This document shows positions 26,471 through 35,578 of a stretch of DNA of 64,000 bases, one piece after another. Each line of letters starts with the position of its first letter. The first letter of the stretch is position 1. Source of the stretch: Rubrivivax sp. (GTDB taxonomy: Bacteria; Pseudomonadota; Gammaproteobacteria; Burkholderiales; Burkholderiaceae_C); the NCBI GenBank assembly GCA_016707445.1, contig JADJHR010000009.1, positions 1 to 64,000 of the forward strand, read 5' to 3'. The notes beneath the pieces are model-generated. The model saw nothing but the letters and a program-made list of their open reading frames with translations. It ran no database searches and had not been told where the DNA came from. Position numbers and translations under genes: made by a program.

Positions 26471-27625
26471 CTACTTGATCCACAGCCGAACCGCGTCCCA
26501 GGCGCGGCCAAGGATGCCGGCCAGCTCGACCGGCTCGAGCACCGTCAGCGGCACTTCGGTCACCAGGGTGCCGCCGCTGCTGGCGATCTTCAGGGTGCCC
26601 ACGCGCTGGCCCGCGGTCAGCGGCGCTACCAGCGGGTCGGTGTGCTCGATCGTGGTCTTGATCTTGTCGCCTTCGCCCTTGGGCACGGTGACGTAGATCG
26701 CGTCGGGTGTGCCCAGCCGGGCGCTGGCGGACTTGCCTTTCCACACCGGCACCGTGGCCACCGCCTTGCCGGCCTCGAACAAACGCAGCGTGTCCCAGGC
26801 CTGCCAGCCCCAGTTCAGCAGCTTCTGGCTTTCTGCGGCACGCGCTTCGCGCGACGCCGTGCCCATCACCACCGACAGCAGCCGGCGCTTGCCGGCGGGC
26901 GTGTCGCGCACCGCGCTGGTCACCAGGCAGTAGCCGGCAGCTTCGGTGTAGCCGGTCTTCATGCCGTCGACCGTGGGGTCACGCCCGAGCAGCAGGTTGC
27001 GGTTGTGCTGCTTGATGTTGTTGTACGCGTACTGGCGCATCGAATACAGCGGATAGAAGTCAGGGTGGTCGCTGATGATGTGGCTGGCCATCAGTGCCAC
27101 GTCGCGCGCGCTGCTGTGGTGGCCGGCCTCGGTGAGGCCGGTGACGTTCTTGAACTGGGTGTTCTTCAGTCCCCAGGCCTGGGCCTGACGGTTCATCATG
27201 TCGACGAAGCCGGTCAATGATCCGCCCACCGCTTCGGCCAGCGCCACCGATGCGTCGTTGCCGCTCTGCACGATCACGCCCTTGAGCAGCTCGTCCACCG
27301 TGGGCCGCATGGTGGTGTCGATGAACATCAGCGAACCGCCGCCCTTGCGCTCGGCCCAGGCGCGCTGCGACACCGCGATCGGCTGGTCCAGCGTCAGCTT
27401 CTTGTCGCGGATGGCGTTGAACGCCAGGTAGGCCGTCATCAGCTTGGTCAGCGACGCCGGCTCGGCCTGGGCATCGGCGTCACGTTCGGCGAGCACCTGG
27501 TTGCTGGCGAGGTCGATCAGGATGTACTGGCGCGCCGCGATCTCGGGCGGCTGCGGCAGCTGGGCCTGTGCCGGCAGGGCCAGCAGCAGGGCGAGGGTAC
27601 AGAAGGCGCTCAGAAGGCTTCGCAT
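26471..27625 (-). CDS. dacC: D-alanyl-D-alanine carboxypeptidase (PBP5/6 family)
   Basis: A 384-residue low-molecular-mass penicillin-binding protein. It has a signal peptide (LLALPAQA^), the acyl-serine motif SLTK (PASLTKLM), the SGN motif (IVQSGNDASVALAEAV), the KTG motif (VDGMKTGYTEAAG), and a C-terminal PBP5 domain ending in an amphipathic anchor (GILGRAWDAVRLWIK). It trims the terminal D-Ala of peptidoglycan stems at the inner membrane. dacA and dacC cannot be told apart by eye; the symbol is provisional. Confidence 0.93.
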   Translation of the reverse strand: MRSLLSAFCTLALLLALPAQAQLPQPPEIAARQYILIDLASNQVLAERDADAQAEPASLTKLMTAYLAFNAIRDKKLTLDQPIAVSQRAWAERKGGGSLMFIDTTMRPTVDELLKGVIVQSGNDASVALAEAVGGSLTGFVDMMNRQAQAWGLKNTQFKNVTGLTEAGHHSSARDVALMASHIISDHPDFYPLYSMRQYAYNNIKQHNRNLLLGRDPTVDGMKTGYTEAAGYCLVTSAVRDTPAGKRRLLSVVMGTASREARAAESQKLLNWGWQAWDTLRLFEAGKAVATVPVWKGKSASARLGTPDAIYVTVPKGEGDKIKTTIEHTDPLVAPLTAGQRVGTLKIASSGGTLVTEVPLTVLEPVELAGILGRAWDAVRLWIK

Positions 27626-27651
27626 CGGATCTCAGGTGTGGGATCGGAACG

Positions 27652-28263
27652 TCAACGCCAGGCGCCGACGATCAAGGTCTTGAGCAGCGACAGCTGCCCG
27701 TGAAAGAAATGGCCGCTGCCGGGTACCACGGTGATGGGCAGCACCTGCGGCCGCGCCCAGTCGAACAGGGCCGACAGCGGCACCACGTCATCGGCTTCGC
27801 CGTGGATGACGATCGTGTCCTGCGACACCGGCGCGGCGCGGAAGTTCAACACCGCCGGCGCCACCAGCACCAGCCGCAGCGCCTTGGCATCGTCGGGCAG
27901 CTGCGCCGCAGCCTGCGTGGCCATGGCGCCGCCGAAAGAAAAACCGCCCAGCGCCAGCGGCAGCGCCGCATCGCGCAGCTGCGCGATCACGGCCAGCACG
28001 TCGTCGACCTCGCCGACACCGTGGTCCCATTGGCCGGCCGACATGCCGATGCCGCGGAAGTTGAAGCGCACGGCGCGCCAGCCCAGCTGCACGAAGGCAC
28101 GCGCCATCGTCTGCACGACCTTGTTGTCCATCGTGCCGCCATGCTGCGGGTGCGGGTGGCACAGCACGGCCACGCCCCGCGGCGCAAGATCGGGGTCGTC
28201 GATCGCACACTCGATGTCGCCCGCCGGGCCGGCGATTGAGCGTCGCAGCGTCGAAGCCTTCAT
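27652..28263 (-). CDS. alpha/beta hydrolase (CocE/DUF-like small hydrolase)
   Basis: A 203-residue alpha/beta hydrolase. The nucleophile elbow is GGFSFGGAMATQ, the oxyanion region is CHPHPQHGGTMDNKVV, the acid is in HGEADDVVPL and the catalytic His is in PGSGHFFHG. The family is widespread in proteobacteria and has no known physiological substrate. The ATG at 28263 overlaps the stop of the upstream ferredoxin gene (ATGA), so the two are translationally coupled. Confidence 0.85.
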   Translation of the reverse strand: MKASTLRRSIAGPAGDIECAIDDPDLAPRGVAVLCHPHPQHGGTMDNKVVQTMARAFVQLGWRAVRFNFRGIGMSAGQWDHGVGEVDDVLAVIAQLRDAALPLALGGFSFGGAMATQAAAQLPDDAKALRLVLVAPAVLNFRAAPVSQDTIVIHGEADDVVPLSALFDWARPQVLPITVVPGSGHFFHGQLSLLKTLIVGAWR

Positions 28264-28586
28264 CGGCCGATGTTCGGCGGCAACAGCAGGCGCTCGACCA
28301 CCTGACCGTTCTTCAGATGCGATTCGACGATTTCGTCGATGTCCTGCTGGTCGACGAAGCTGTACCAGGTCTCGTCGGGATACACCACGACCACCGGACC
28401 ACCGGCACAGCGGTCCAGGCAGCCGGCCTTGTTCACGCGAACGCCGCCTGGCCCCGCCAGCCCTGCGGCCTTGATGCTCGCCTTGCAATGGTCGAAGGCC
28501 GCCTGCGCATCGTGCCGCGCGCAACAGGCCTCGCCGTTCTTGCGTTCATTCAGACAGAAGAAGATGTGGTGCTTGTAGTAGCTCAT
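28260..28586 (-). CDS. thioredoxin-like [2Fe-2S] ferredoxin
   Basis: A 108-residue protein of the thioredoxin-fold [2Fe-2S] ferredoxin group. It begins YYKHHIFFCLNERKNGEACCA and has VNKAGCLDRCAGGPVVVVYPDETWY. The four likely cluster ligands are the Cys in FFCL, one in EACC, and the pair in GCLDRC. An electron carrier of unknown partner. Short same-strand operon with the hydrolase downstream and VanZ-like and HemJ genes upstream. Confidence 0.87.
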   Translation of the reverse strand: MSYYKHHIFFCLNERKNGEACCARHDAQAAFDHCKASIKAAGLAGPGGVRVNKAGCLDRCAGGPVVVVYPDETWYSFVDQQDIDEIVESHLKNGQVVERLLLPPNIGR

Positions 28587-28595
28587 GCCTGCATT

Positions 28596-29714
28596 CTAGG
28601 AAGCGGCGCCGCGCCGCGACAGGCGCGCCAGCAGCCAGACGATCGCCGCGAAGGGCCAGACCCAGCCGACCCACTGCGCCAGGCCGTAGAAATGCACCCA
28701 GCGGCCCAGCTCCCAGGCCTGCAGGTTGTGCGCGAAGTAGGGGTCGGTCGGCGCCTGCGACACCAGGGCCGCGCCGACCGCCAGCGACATCAGCGCCAGG
28801 CCATTCACCACGGGCTGCGACAACGGCATTGCCAGCAGCGCAATCAGCGCGGCGGCCGCGGCGCCGACCATCGCAGCCGGTGTCAGCCAGGCCAACGCGT
28901 GCAGCGGGCCGAAGTTGAGCAAGGTCGACACGGTCATGGCGACAAACCCCATCAGCAAGGCGCCGGCGGCCATTGCCAGGCGACCGGCGCCGACCCGCGT
29001 GACCGCGTAGGCCAGCAGCACCGGCGACAGCAGGCCCAGCGTCGACGCCAGCCGCTCGGCCAGCGGGCCCAGCGGCGTCGGCGTGGCGGTGGCGGTCAGG
29101 GCCTGGGTCAGGCCGTCGGCCCAGTTGACATCGTCCAGCAGGCTCAGCATCAGCAGTCGCAGCCGTTCTCCGACCTGACCCAGGCCCCAGGGCACGGGCG
29201 TGGGAAACAGCATCGCCACCGGCCACAGCGTGAGCAGGGCCAGGGCACCGGCGCTGTGGCGCAGGAACCAGCGCTGGCGCAGGCGGTGCCAGCGCTGCAG
29301 CAGGCCCAGCGCATGCAAGCCGGCGCCCAACAGCGCACCGGCCAGCGCGCCCAGCGAGTTCATCAGCCAGTCCTTCAGCGACGGGTGGCGGCCGGGCAGC
29401 AGGTGCTGCACGACCTCCATCGCATACGACAGCGCCGACGGCGCCAGCAGCGCCAGCGCAAACGCTGGGCCGGCGCGCAGGCCGCTGCGCGCCGCGGCGA
29501 TGAAGATCAGCAGACCCAGCGGCAGGTAGCCCATGAAGTTGAGCGCCTCGTCCAGCGCCGTCTGCCAGGGTGGCCAGGGCAGTTTCAGCAGGGCCGCCGC
29601 GCCGCTGCCGGCCGGCCAGCGCCAGCCGACGAAGGGGTACAGGCTGGCATAGAGCACCAGCGCGGCCAGTGCCAGCGCCAGCGGCGTGGCCGAACTGCGG
29701 TGGCGCGAGCTCAC
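28596..29714 (-). CDS. VanZ-like multi-pass membrane protein
   Basis: A 372-residue membrane protein with about nine helices. The N-terminal half carries the VanZ pattern: LYASLYPFVGWRW, DEALNFMGYLPLGLLIF, YAMEVVQHLLPGRHPSLKDWLMNSLGALAGALLG. The C-terminal half adds further helices and ends in WLLARLSRRGAAS. VanZ-domain proteins are found near cell-envelope genes; no role is known here. It starts at GTG 29714, overlapping the hemJ stop by 4 bases. Confidence 0.82.
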   Translation of the reverse strand: MSSRHRSSATPLALALAALVLYASLYPFVGWRWPAGSGAAALLKLPWPPWQTALDEALNFMGYLPLGLLIFIAAARSGLRAGPAFALALLAPSALSYAMEVVQHLLPGRHPSLKDWLMNSLGALAGALLGAGLHALGLLQRWHRLRQRWFLRHSAGALALLTLWPVAMLFPTPVPWGLGQVGERLRLLMLSLLDDVNWADGLTQALTATATPTPLGPLAERLASTLGLLSPVLLAYAVTRVGAGRLAMAAGALLMGFVAMTVSTLLNFGPLHALAWLTPAAMVGAAAAALIALLAMPLSQPVVNGLALMSLAVGAALVSQAPTDPYFAHNLQAWELGRWVHFYGLAQWVGWVWPFAAIVWLLARLSRRGAAS

Positions 29715-30151
29715 ATCGGTTTGACCACCACCAGCACCACGATGGCCGTGAACAGCAGCACCGACATCTCGTTGAACACGCGGTACCACTTCTCGCTGCG
29801 CTGGTTGGCCAGTTGCTCGAAGTCGCGCAGCTGGCGTCGGCACATGTGCTGGTAGCCGAGCACCACCAGCACCAGCGCCAGCTTGGCGTGCATCCAGCCG
29901 TTGCCGCGCCCCAGGCCGACACCGTAGCCCAGCCAGAGCACCAGGCCCAACGCCAGCGCGACCACCATCAACAGGTTGGCGAAGCGGTACAGCTTGCGTG
30001 CCATCAGCAGCAGCCGCTCGCGCTCGGCGTGGCTGTCGGGGGCCACCATGGTCAGGTTGACGAAGATGCGGGGCAGGTAGAACAGCCCGGCAAACCAGCT
30101 GGCGACGAAGACGATGTGCATCGCCTTCACCCACAGATACAAGGTGCCCAT
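29711..30151 (-). CDS. hemJ: protoporphyrinogen IX oxidase HemJ
   Basis: A 146-residue membrane protein of the HemJ/CopD-like family with four helices. It reads LWVKAMHIVFVASWFAGLFYLPRIFVN (conserved His and Arg), ARKLYRFANLLMVVALALGLVLW, GWMHAKLALVLVVLGYQHM and EKWYRVFNEMSVLLFTAIVVLVVVKP. HemJ oxidises protoporphyrinogen IX in the heme pathway. Its neighbour across the divergent region is hemB, which supports the call. There is no clear Shine-Dalgarno before the ATG, and an intrinsic terminator sits about 20 bp upstream of it. Confidence 0.9.
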   Translation of the reverse strand: MGTLYLWVKAMHIVFVASWFAGLFYLPRIFVNLTMVAPDSHAERERLLLMARKLYRFANLLMVVALALGLVLWLGYGVGLGRGNGWMHAKLALVLVVLGYQHMCRRQLRDFEQLANQRSEKWYRVFNEMSVLLFTAIVVLVVVKPM

Positions 30152-30172
30152 CGGCGAATTATGTGCGCCGCC

Positions 30173-30201
30173 AAAAAAAAGCCCCGGCACAGGGCCGGGG
30201 C
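30173..30201 (-). terminator. strong intrinsic terminator on the minus strand
   Basis: Reading the minus strand, a stem of CCCCGGC and GCCGGGG around a CCTGT loop is followed by C and eight consecutive T. This is a textbook rho-independent terminator. It lies upstream of hemJ and downstream of no annotated gene, so it must end either a small RNA or a leader transcript. Confidence 0.85.
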
Positions 30202-30285
30202 CGGCAAGCCTTATCGCTGTCATCACGCTAAGGCACCTGCTCAGGGAGGAAAAGCAGGGAACGACAGCCTCGCGACTATCATTCA
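30173..30285 (-). ncRNA. candidate small RNA or hemJ leader attenuator
   Basis: On the minus strand, an extended -10-like sequence TGCTAGAGT (TAGAGT at 30297-30292) would start an RNA near 30285. The predicted transcript of about 113 nt has hairpin 1 with stem CCTGC/GCAGG and loop TTTTCCTCCCTGA, hairpin 2 with stem GCCTTA/TAAGGC, and then the intrinsic terminator with eight T. No open frame of note is present. The CCTCCC in an exposed loop is an anti-Shine-Dalgarno motif, as in several regulatory small RNAs. It could be a free sRNA, or a 5' leader whose terminator controls read-through into hemJ. Confidence 0.5.
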
Positions 30286-30413
30286 GCGGTCACTCTAGCA
30301 GAGGCCAAACGGCCGCGCCATGGGGCTGACGCGCATCGCCGATCGCTTGTACTGCCCTTCCCTACACCTCGTGCGGGGGCGGGTCGAAGGGTCGGCGCAC
30401 AGGAGATCCCAAC

Positions 30414-31417
<1,004 letters not shown>

Positions 31418-31418
<1 letters not shown>

Positions 31419-32524
31419 TGCGCATCTTTCACATCAGCAGCGCCGACTCGTTCGTCGAGCTCGACATGCTGCCAGCGGTGCTGCCGCCGGCGGGTTTTTT
31501 GTGGGTGGGCTGCGCACGCCAGGTGTTCGAGTCCAGCGTGGCCGAGTTGCAGTCCGCGCTGCAGCGCTGGACCGGGGGCCAACTGGTCGACCTGCATGTC
31601 TCGGACCTGCTCAACGTGCAGCTGCCCAGCCACTTCGACGACACCTCGTGGTACGACGTGCTGGTGTTCCGTCGTCTGGCCGCCGCCGTGGGCAGCGAAC
31701 GCTTGTTCGCCGACGAAGCCCACGGTGCGCTGACTTCAGCGCGCAAGGCACTGGAGTCGATCGACACCAGCGCGGTGGGCTTTGCCGTCTTCGACCGCGT
31801 GCTGCTCACCGTGCACCCGCCCGACTGCGCGGTGCGCGATTTCTATGCCCAGCGGCTGCAGGCCCTGGCTGCTGGCCATGATCAGCGTGGCACCGCCCGT
31901 CTGCCAGCCGGCCCGGCGGACCTGATGCTGCGCATGGTCAACCACATGGTCGACGGTTACCTCGACCTGCGGCGACTGCTGACGCGCCACCTGGACACGC
32001 TGCAAAGCGAACTGCTCGACTCCAAGGGCCGCTTCCACGACTGGCGGGTTCTGCTCGAGGCGCGCAACACCCTGCACCTGCTGGACGATTTGTGCGAGGA
32101 CCAGCGCAGCGCGGTGCAGGAGTGGATCGACGCCCTCGACGAATGGCCGCTCGAAGACGAAGAGTCCAAGCGCCGTGAGCGTGAGCTGCTGCGCGTGCGT
32201 TCGCGCGACGTGCTCGAACATGTCGAGCGGGTGCTGACGCATGTGCGCCGGCTCGAGCAATCGGCCGAGACAGCGGTACAGATGCACTTCTCGGCGCTCG
32301 GACATCGCACCAACGACATCATGCGCACGTTGACCGTGCTGACTGCGGTGTTCCTGCCGCTGAACCTGATCACCGGCTTCTTCGGCATGAACTTCGATGC
32401 CTTGCCGCTGATCCATTCGGCCACCGGCATCTGGGTCGCGGTGGCGCTGATGGCGGCGGTGTTCATCAGCTTGTTCGCGTTCTTCTGGCGCAAGCGCTAC
32501 CTCGGCACGCTGCCGCGACGATGA
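31418..32524 (+). CDS. corA: CorA-family divalent cation transporter
   Basis: A 368-residue inner-membrane protein. A large cytoplasmic N-domain with long helices (residues 1-300) is followed by two C-terminal helices, with the signature GFFGMNF at the first (LITGFFGMNFDALPLIHS) and ending FFWRKRYLGTLPRR. The GMN motif is the selectivity filter of CorA Mg/Co/Ni channels. Which metal is carried cannot be set from sequence. It overlaps hemB by one base and the next gene by four, so the three are one operon. Confidence 0.9.
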
Positions 32525-33159
32525 CGGTCTGGGTCGACCTGGGGCTGGCCGCGGCGGCGCTGGCGCTGGCGCTGGTCTTGCGCCCCTGGCGTGCCCTGGT
32601 GCCGGATGGCCCGCCCTGGCCCTGGCCCTGGCTGGCCTGGGCCGCGCTGCTGCCGTTGTTTTGGACCGTTGACCGCGTGCTGGCCATGCCGGTCATGCAG
32701 CCGCTGTCGGGCGCGTGTCTGCTGGTGCTGCTGATGGGCTGGCCCATGGCGATGCTGGCACTGCTGCCCGTGGCGCTGCTGGCCGCCTGGCTGGCCGGGC
32801 TGGACGCGGCCGAGGCGATGCACCGGGCCGTTTGGCTGGGTGTCGTTCCGGGCACGCTGGCATTGCTGTTCGGCCTTGCGCTGCGGCGCTGGCTGCCGCA
32901 CCACGTGTTCGTCTTCATCCTCGGCCGCGCGTTTTTCGGCACCGCGTTGTGCACGGCGGCCGCCGGCATTGCTTCGTCATGGTTGCATGGCATGCCCGGC
33001 GGCCTGGTCGAGTCCGACTTGATGCTCGCCCGCTGGCTGGCGGCCTGGGGCGACGCCTGGCTGTGCGGCATGATCGTGGCGATCTTCGTCGCCTTCCGTC
33101 CGCAGTGGCTGGCGACCTACACCGACCGCCTGTACCTTTCGACCCGGCCCGATTCCTGA
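32521..33159 (+). CDS. ECF-permease-like integral membrane protein (COG3235)
   Basis: A 212-residue protein with six or so helices. The C-terminal half has RRWLPHHVFVFILGRAFFGTALCT and AWLCGMIVAIFVAFRPQWLATYTDRLYL, which matches a family of uncharacterised proteins often named energy-coupling-factor permease or COG3235. CbiM-like members bind Co or Ni. No ATPase component lies beside it. It is coupled to corA by a 4-base overlap, which suggests a link with metal supply. Confidence 0.7.
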   Translation: MTVWVDLGLAAAALALALVLRPWRALVPDGPPWPWPWLAWAALLPLFWTVDRVLAMPVMQPLSGACLLVLLMGWPMAMLALLPVALLAAWLAGLDAAEAMHRAVWLGVVPGTLALLFGLALRRWLPHHVFVFILGRAFFGTALCTAAAGIASSWLHGMPGGLVESDLMLARWLAAWGDAWLCGMIVAIFVAFRPQWLATYTDRLYLSTRPDS

Positions 33160-33168
33160 GGAGTTTTC

Positions 33169-33918
33169 ATGGCCCGACCCGCGAACTGCTCCGATGCCGA
33201 ATGGCAGACCAGACTCGACCTGGCGGCCTGTTACCGCGTGTTCCACCTGCTGGGCTGGACCGAGATGATCTACAACCACATCTCGCTGCGCGTGCCCGGG
33301 CCCGAATGCCATTTTCTGATCAACCCCTTCGGGCTGCACTACAGCGAGGTGAAGGCCAGCAACCTGCTGAAGATCGATCTGCAGGGGCAGTTGCTGTGCG
33401 ACAGCCCCTACAAGATCAACGCAGCGGGCTTTCACCCGCACGCCGCGCTGCACGGCGGCATCGCCGATGCGCACTGCGTGATGCACACGCACACCACGGC
33501 CGGCATGGCGGTGGCGTCGTCGCAGGCCGGCCTGCAGATCACCAATTTCTATGCCGCGCAGCTGGGCGGGCGCGTGGCCTATCACGACTTCGAGGGCATC
33601 ACGGTGCATGCCGAAGAAGGCACGCGCATGGTGCAGGCCATCGGCGACAAGCCGGCAGTGATCCTGCGCAACCACGGCCTGCTGGCGTGGGGGCCACGGC
33701 TGCCGGGCACCTTCTACACGCTGTGGATCCTGCAGCGCGCGTGCGAGATCCAGCTGGCCGGCGCCGCGCTGGGCCCGGCCATCGAGATCCCGCGCAAGGT
33801 GCAGATCAAGTGCCAGGCCGACGCGCGCCGCGTCAACACCGACCCCGACTTCGCGCGCGAGAACTTTGACGCCATGGTCCGCCTGGTCGACCGCCAGAAC
33901 CCGGACTGGCGCGAGTGA
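33169..33918 (+). CDS. class II aldolase/adducin family protein
   Basis: A 249-residue protein with a class II aldolase fold. It reads WTEMIYNHISLRVPG, FLINPFGLHYSEVKASNLLKID, the metal-binding HTHTTAGMAVA (two His) and NHGLLAWG (third His). Catalytic Glu position EVKASN is present. Members act on sugar phosphates or other hydroxy-ketones, but many in this branch have no known substrate. ATG at 33169 has GAGGAG six bases upstream. Last gene of the hemB operon or a separate unit; terminator downstream. Confidence 0.85.
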   Translation: MARPANCSDAEWQTRLDLAACYRVFHLLGWTEMIYNHISLRVPGPECHFLINPFGLHYSEVKASNLLKIDLQGQLLCDSPYKINAAGFHPHAALHGGIADAHCVMHTHTTAGMAVASSQAGLQITNFYAAQLGGRVAYHDFEGITVHAEEGTRMVQAIGDKPAVILRNHGLLAWGPRLPGTFYTLWILQRACEIQLAGAALGPAIEIPRKVQIKCQADARRVNTDPDFARENFDAMVRLVDRQNPDWRE

Positions 33919-34024
33919 TCCACCGGGGTTCGCCTTGGGCTGGCTGACGCGCCAGGCGTCGCACGGACGTGATCGAGTGCCCGGTCGCCGCGGAACTTGA
34001 TGGGTGAAGACCCTGGGGTCCGAA

Positions 34025-34042
34025 TGTATTGAAACAAATACA
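34025..34042. promoter_or_regulatory. A+T-rich inverted repeat
   Basis: TGTATT-GAAACA-AATACA is an inverted repeat with six-base arms in an otherwise G+C-rich spacer 107 bp after the class II aldolase stop. Between it and the terminator at 34100 the sequence can also fold (GGCTGTGC ... GGGGCAGCC). It could be an operator or part of a short transcribed element. Nothing else in the 222-bp spacer stands out. Confidence 0.3.
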
Positions 34043-34099
34043 CTGGCTGTGCTGTCCGCTCCCAGGCAAGGTGGGGCAGCCGGGAATGCTTGTTCATTG

Positions 34100-34124
34100 G
34101 GGCCCCTTGCGGGGCCCTTTTTTT
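34100..34124 (+). terminator. intrinsic terminator
   Basis: A seven-base-pair stem GGGCCCC/GGGGCCC with a TTGC loop is followed by seven T on the plus strand. It ends the plus-strand unit that includes the class II aldolase gene and lies just before the convergent ClC gene. The stem is nearly symmetric, so it may also help stop the minus-strand transcript. Confidence 0.85.
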
Positions 34125-34140
34125 GCGCCTGACGCGGCGT

Positions 34141-35565
34141 TCAGGCCGCGGGCGGGTTGGGCGGTGTCGATGTCGGCGCCGGAGGCGTTGCCGGCGGCAC
34201 CGGCAGCAGCAGGGCCAGCTGGCCGTACAGCGGCCGCGCCACCAGGCGTGAGACCCCACTGGCCACCATCGCGCAGGCCATCAGGCTGAGCACCATCGAA
34301 TGCCCGGCCACCATCTCCATCACGATGATGAAGGCGGTGATCGGTTCCTGCGTCGCGGCGGCCAGGAAGCCGACCATGCCGAGCGCGATCAGAGGCAAAG
34401 TGGCTTCGGGGCTCAGGCTGCTGAGCTGCGCGATGTCGTGGCCGATGCTGGCGCCGATGGCCAGCGACGGCGCAAACAGCCCGGCGGGCACGCCCGACCA
34501 GGTCGACAACCAGGTGGCGCAGAACTTGAGCAGGGTGAACAAAGGCGGCACGTCGGCGCGCGCCTCGAGCATCGCCCGTGTCGGGGCATAGCCGGCGCCG
34601 GCGGTGGCGCCATCGGTGACCACAGCGATCGCCGCCACCGCCAGGCCGCAGCCGGCGGCGAAGCGCAGCGGATACTGCCGCCGCCAGCCGCTGAAGCGGT
34701 CGGGCAGGCCCTGGGCGGAGGCCACGATCAGGCGCGAGAACAGGCCGCCAGCCAGGCCCGTGGCCAGCGCCACCACCAGTCCGGGCACGAGCAGCGACGA
34801 GGACAGATCCTGCACACGCAGCTGGCCGAAGTAGGAGATGTTCCCGAACACCGAGATCGACACCAGGCCGGCCAGCACGATGGCGGCGATGACCAGCGAG
34901 CTGTGGTTGATGCCGCGCCGGCGCGACAGCTGTTCGAGCGCGAACACGATGCCGCCCAGCGGCGTGTTGAAGGCCGCTGCCAGACCGGCCGCGGCGCCTG
35001 CGACCATCAAGTCATGGCCGTCGATCGTGCTGCGCGACGACAACCAGCGCCGCGTGCTCAGCATCACGCCGGCCCCCACCTGCACGGCGGGGCCCTCGCG
35101 ACCGATCGACAGGCCGGCCAGCATGCCGCCGGCCACCAGGCCGACCTTGTGCAGCGACACGCGCAGCGACACCGCCCAGCGGCGCTGCTGCTCGGGCATT
35201 TCGGTGTCCAGCGCGCGCAGCACCTGGGGGATGCCCGAACCCATGGCGCCGGGCACAAAGCGCCGCGTCCACCAGACCAGGGCCACGGTGACTGCCGGCG
35301 TCCAGACGAACGCGATCCAAGTGCCCAGTGGCGTGGCGCGGCTGAGTTGCGCGAAAGCATGGACGCCCACATCGGACAGGTAGGCCAGGCCGACGACCAG
35401 CAAGCCGGTAACGGCTGCAAAGGCCAGCACCACGACGCGGTCACGCCATTGGTGGCCCGGTGCCAGTTCGGACTGCAGGTTGCGCCAGGCCTCGGACTCG
35501 GCGCCTCGCAGTGTCGCCCAGCCCGTGGCGATGAGGTCTCGCCAGCGGGCGATCAGGCCTGCCAT
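34141..35565 (-). CDS. ClC-family chloride channel/antiporter
   Basis: A 474-residue ClC protein with the usual many helices. Signatures are GSGIPQV (filter Ser), GREGPAVQVG (gating Glu of the GREGP motif), AAFNTPLGGIVFALEQL, GVPAGLFAPSLAIGASIG and ARPLYGQL (filter Tyr). At the place of the inner proton glutamate of E. coli ClC (the second E of IIEEM) this protein has Gln (ALEQL). Proton coupling may therefore be weak or absent. The C-terminal tail is Pro/Ala/Thr rich. It is 14 bp downstream of a MarR gene and may be controlled by it. Confidence 0.92.
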   Translation of the reverse strand: MAGLIARWRDLIATGWATLRGAESEAWRNLQSELAPGHQWRDRVVVLAFAAVTGLLVVGLAYLSDVGVHAFAQLSRATPLGTWIAFVWTPAVTVALVWWTRRFVPGAMGSGIPQVLRALDTEMPEQQRRWAVSLRVSLHKVGLVAGGMLAGLSIGREGPAVQVGAGVMLSTRRWLSSRSTIDGHDLMVAGAAAGLAAAFNTPLGGIVFALEQLSRRRGINHSSLVIAAIVLAGLVSISVFGNISYFGQLRVQDLSSSLLVPGLVVALATGLAGGLFSRLIVASAQGLPDRFSGWRRQYPLRFAAGCGLAVAAIAVVTDGATAGAGYAPTRAMLEARADVPPLFTLLKFCATWLSTWSGVPAGLFAPSLAIGASIGHDIAQLSSLSPEATLPLIALGMVGFLAAATQEPITAFIIVMEMVAGHSMVLSLMACAMVASGVSRLVARPLYGQLALLLPVPPATPPAPTSTPPNPPAA

Positions 35566-35578
35566 GCAGGCGCAGTGG

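Noticed and set aside
30121..30330. Small plus-strand protein between hemJ and hemB
   Set aside because: The short open frame has no ribosome-binding site or conserved motif and overlaps the terminator and hairpins better explained as RNA.
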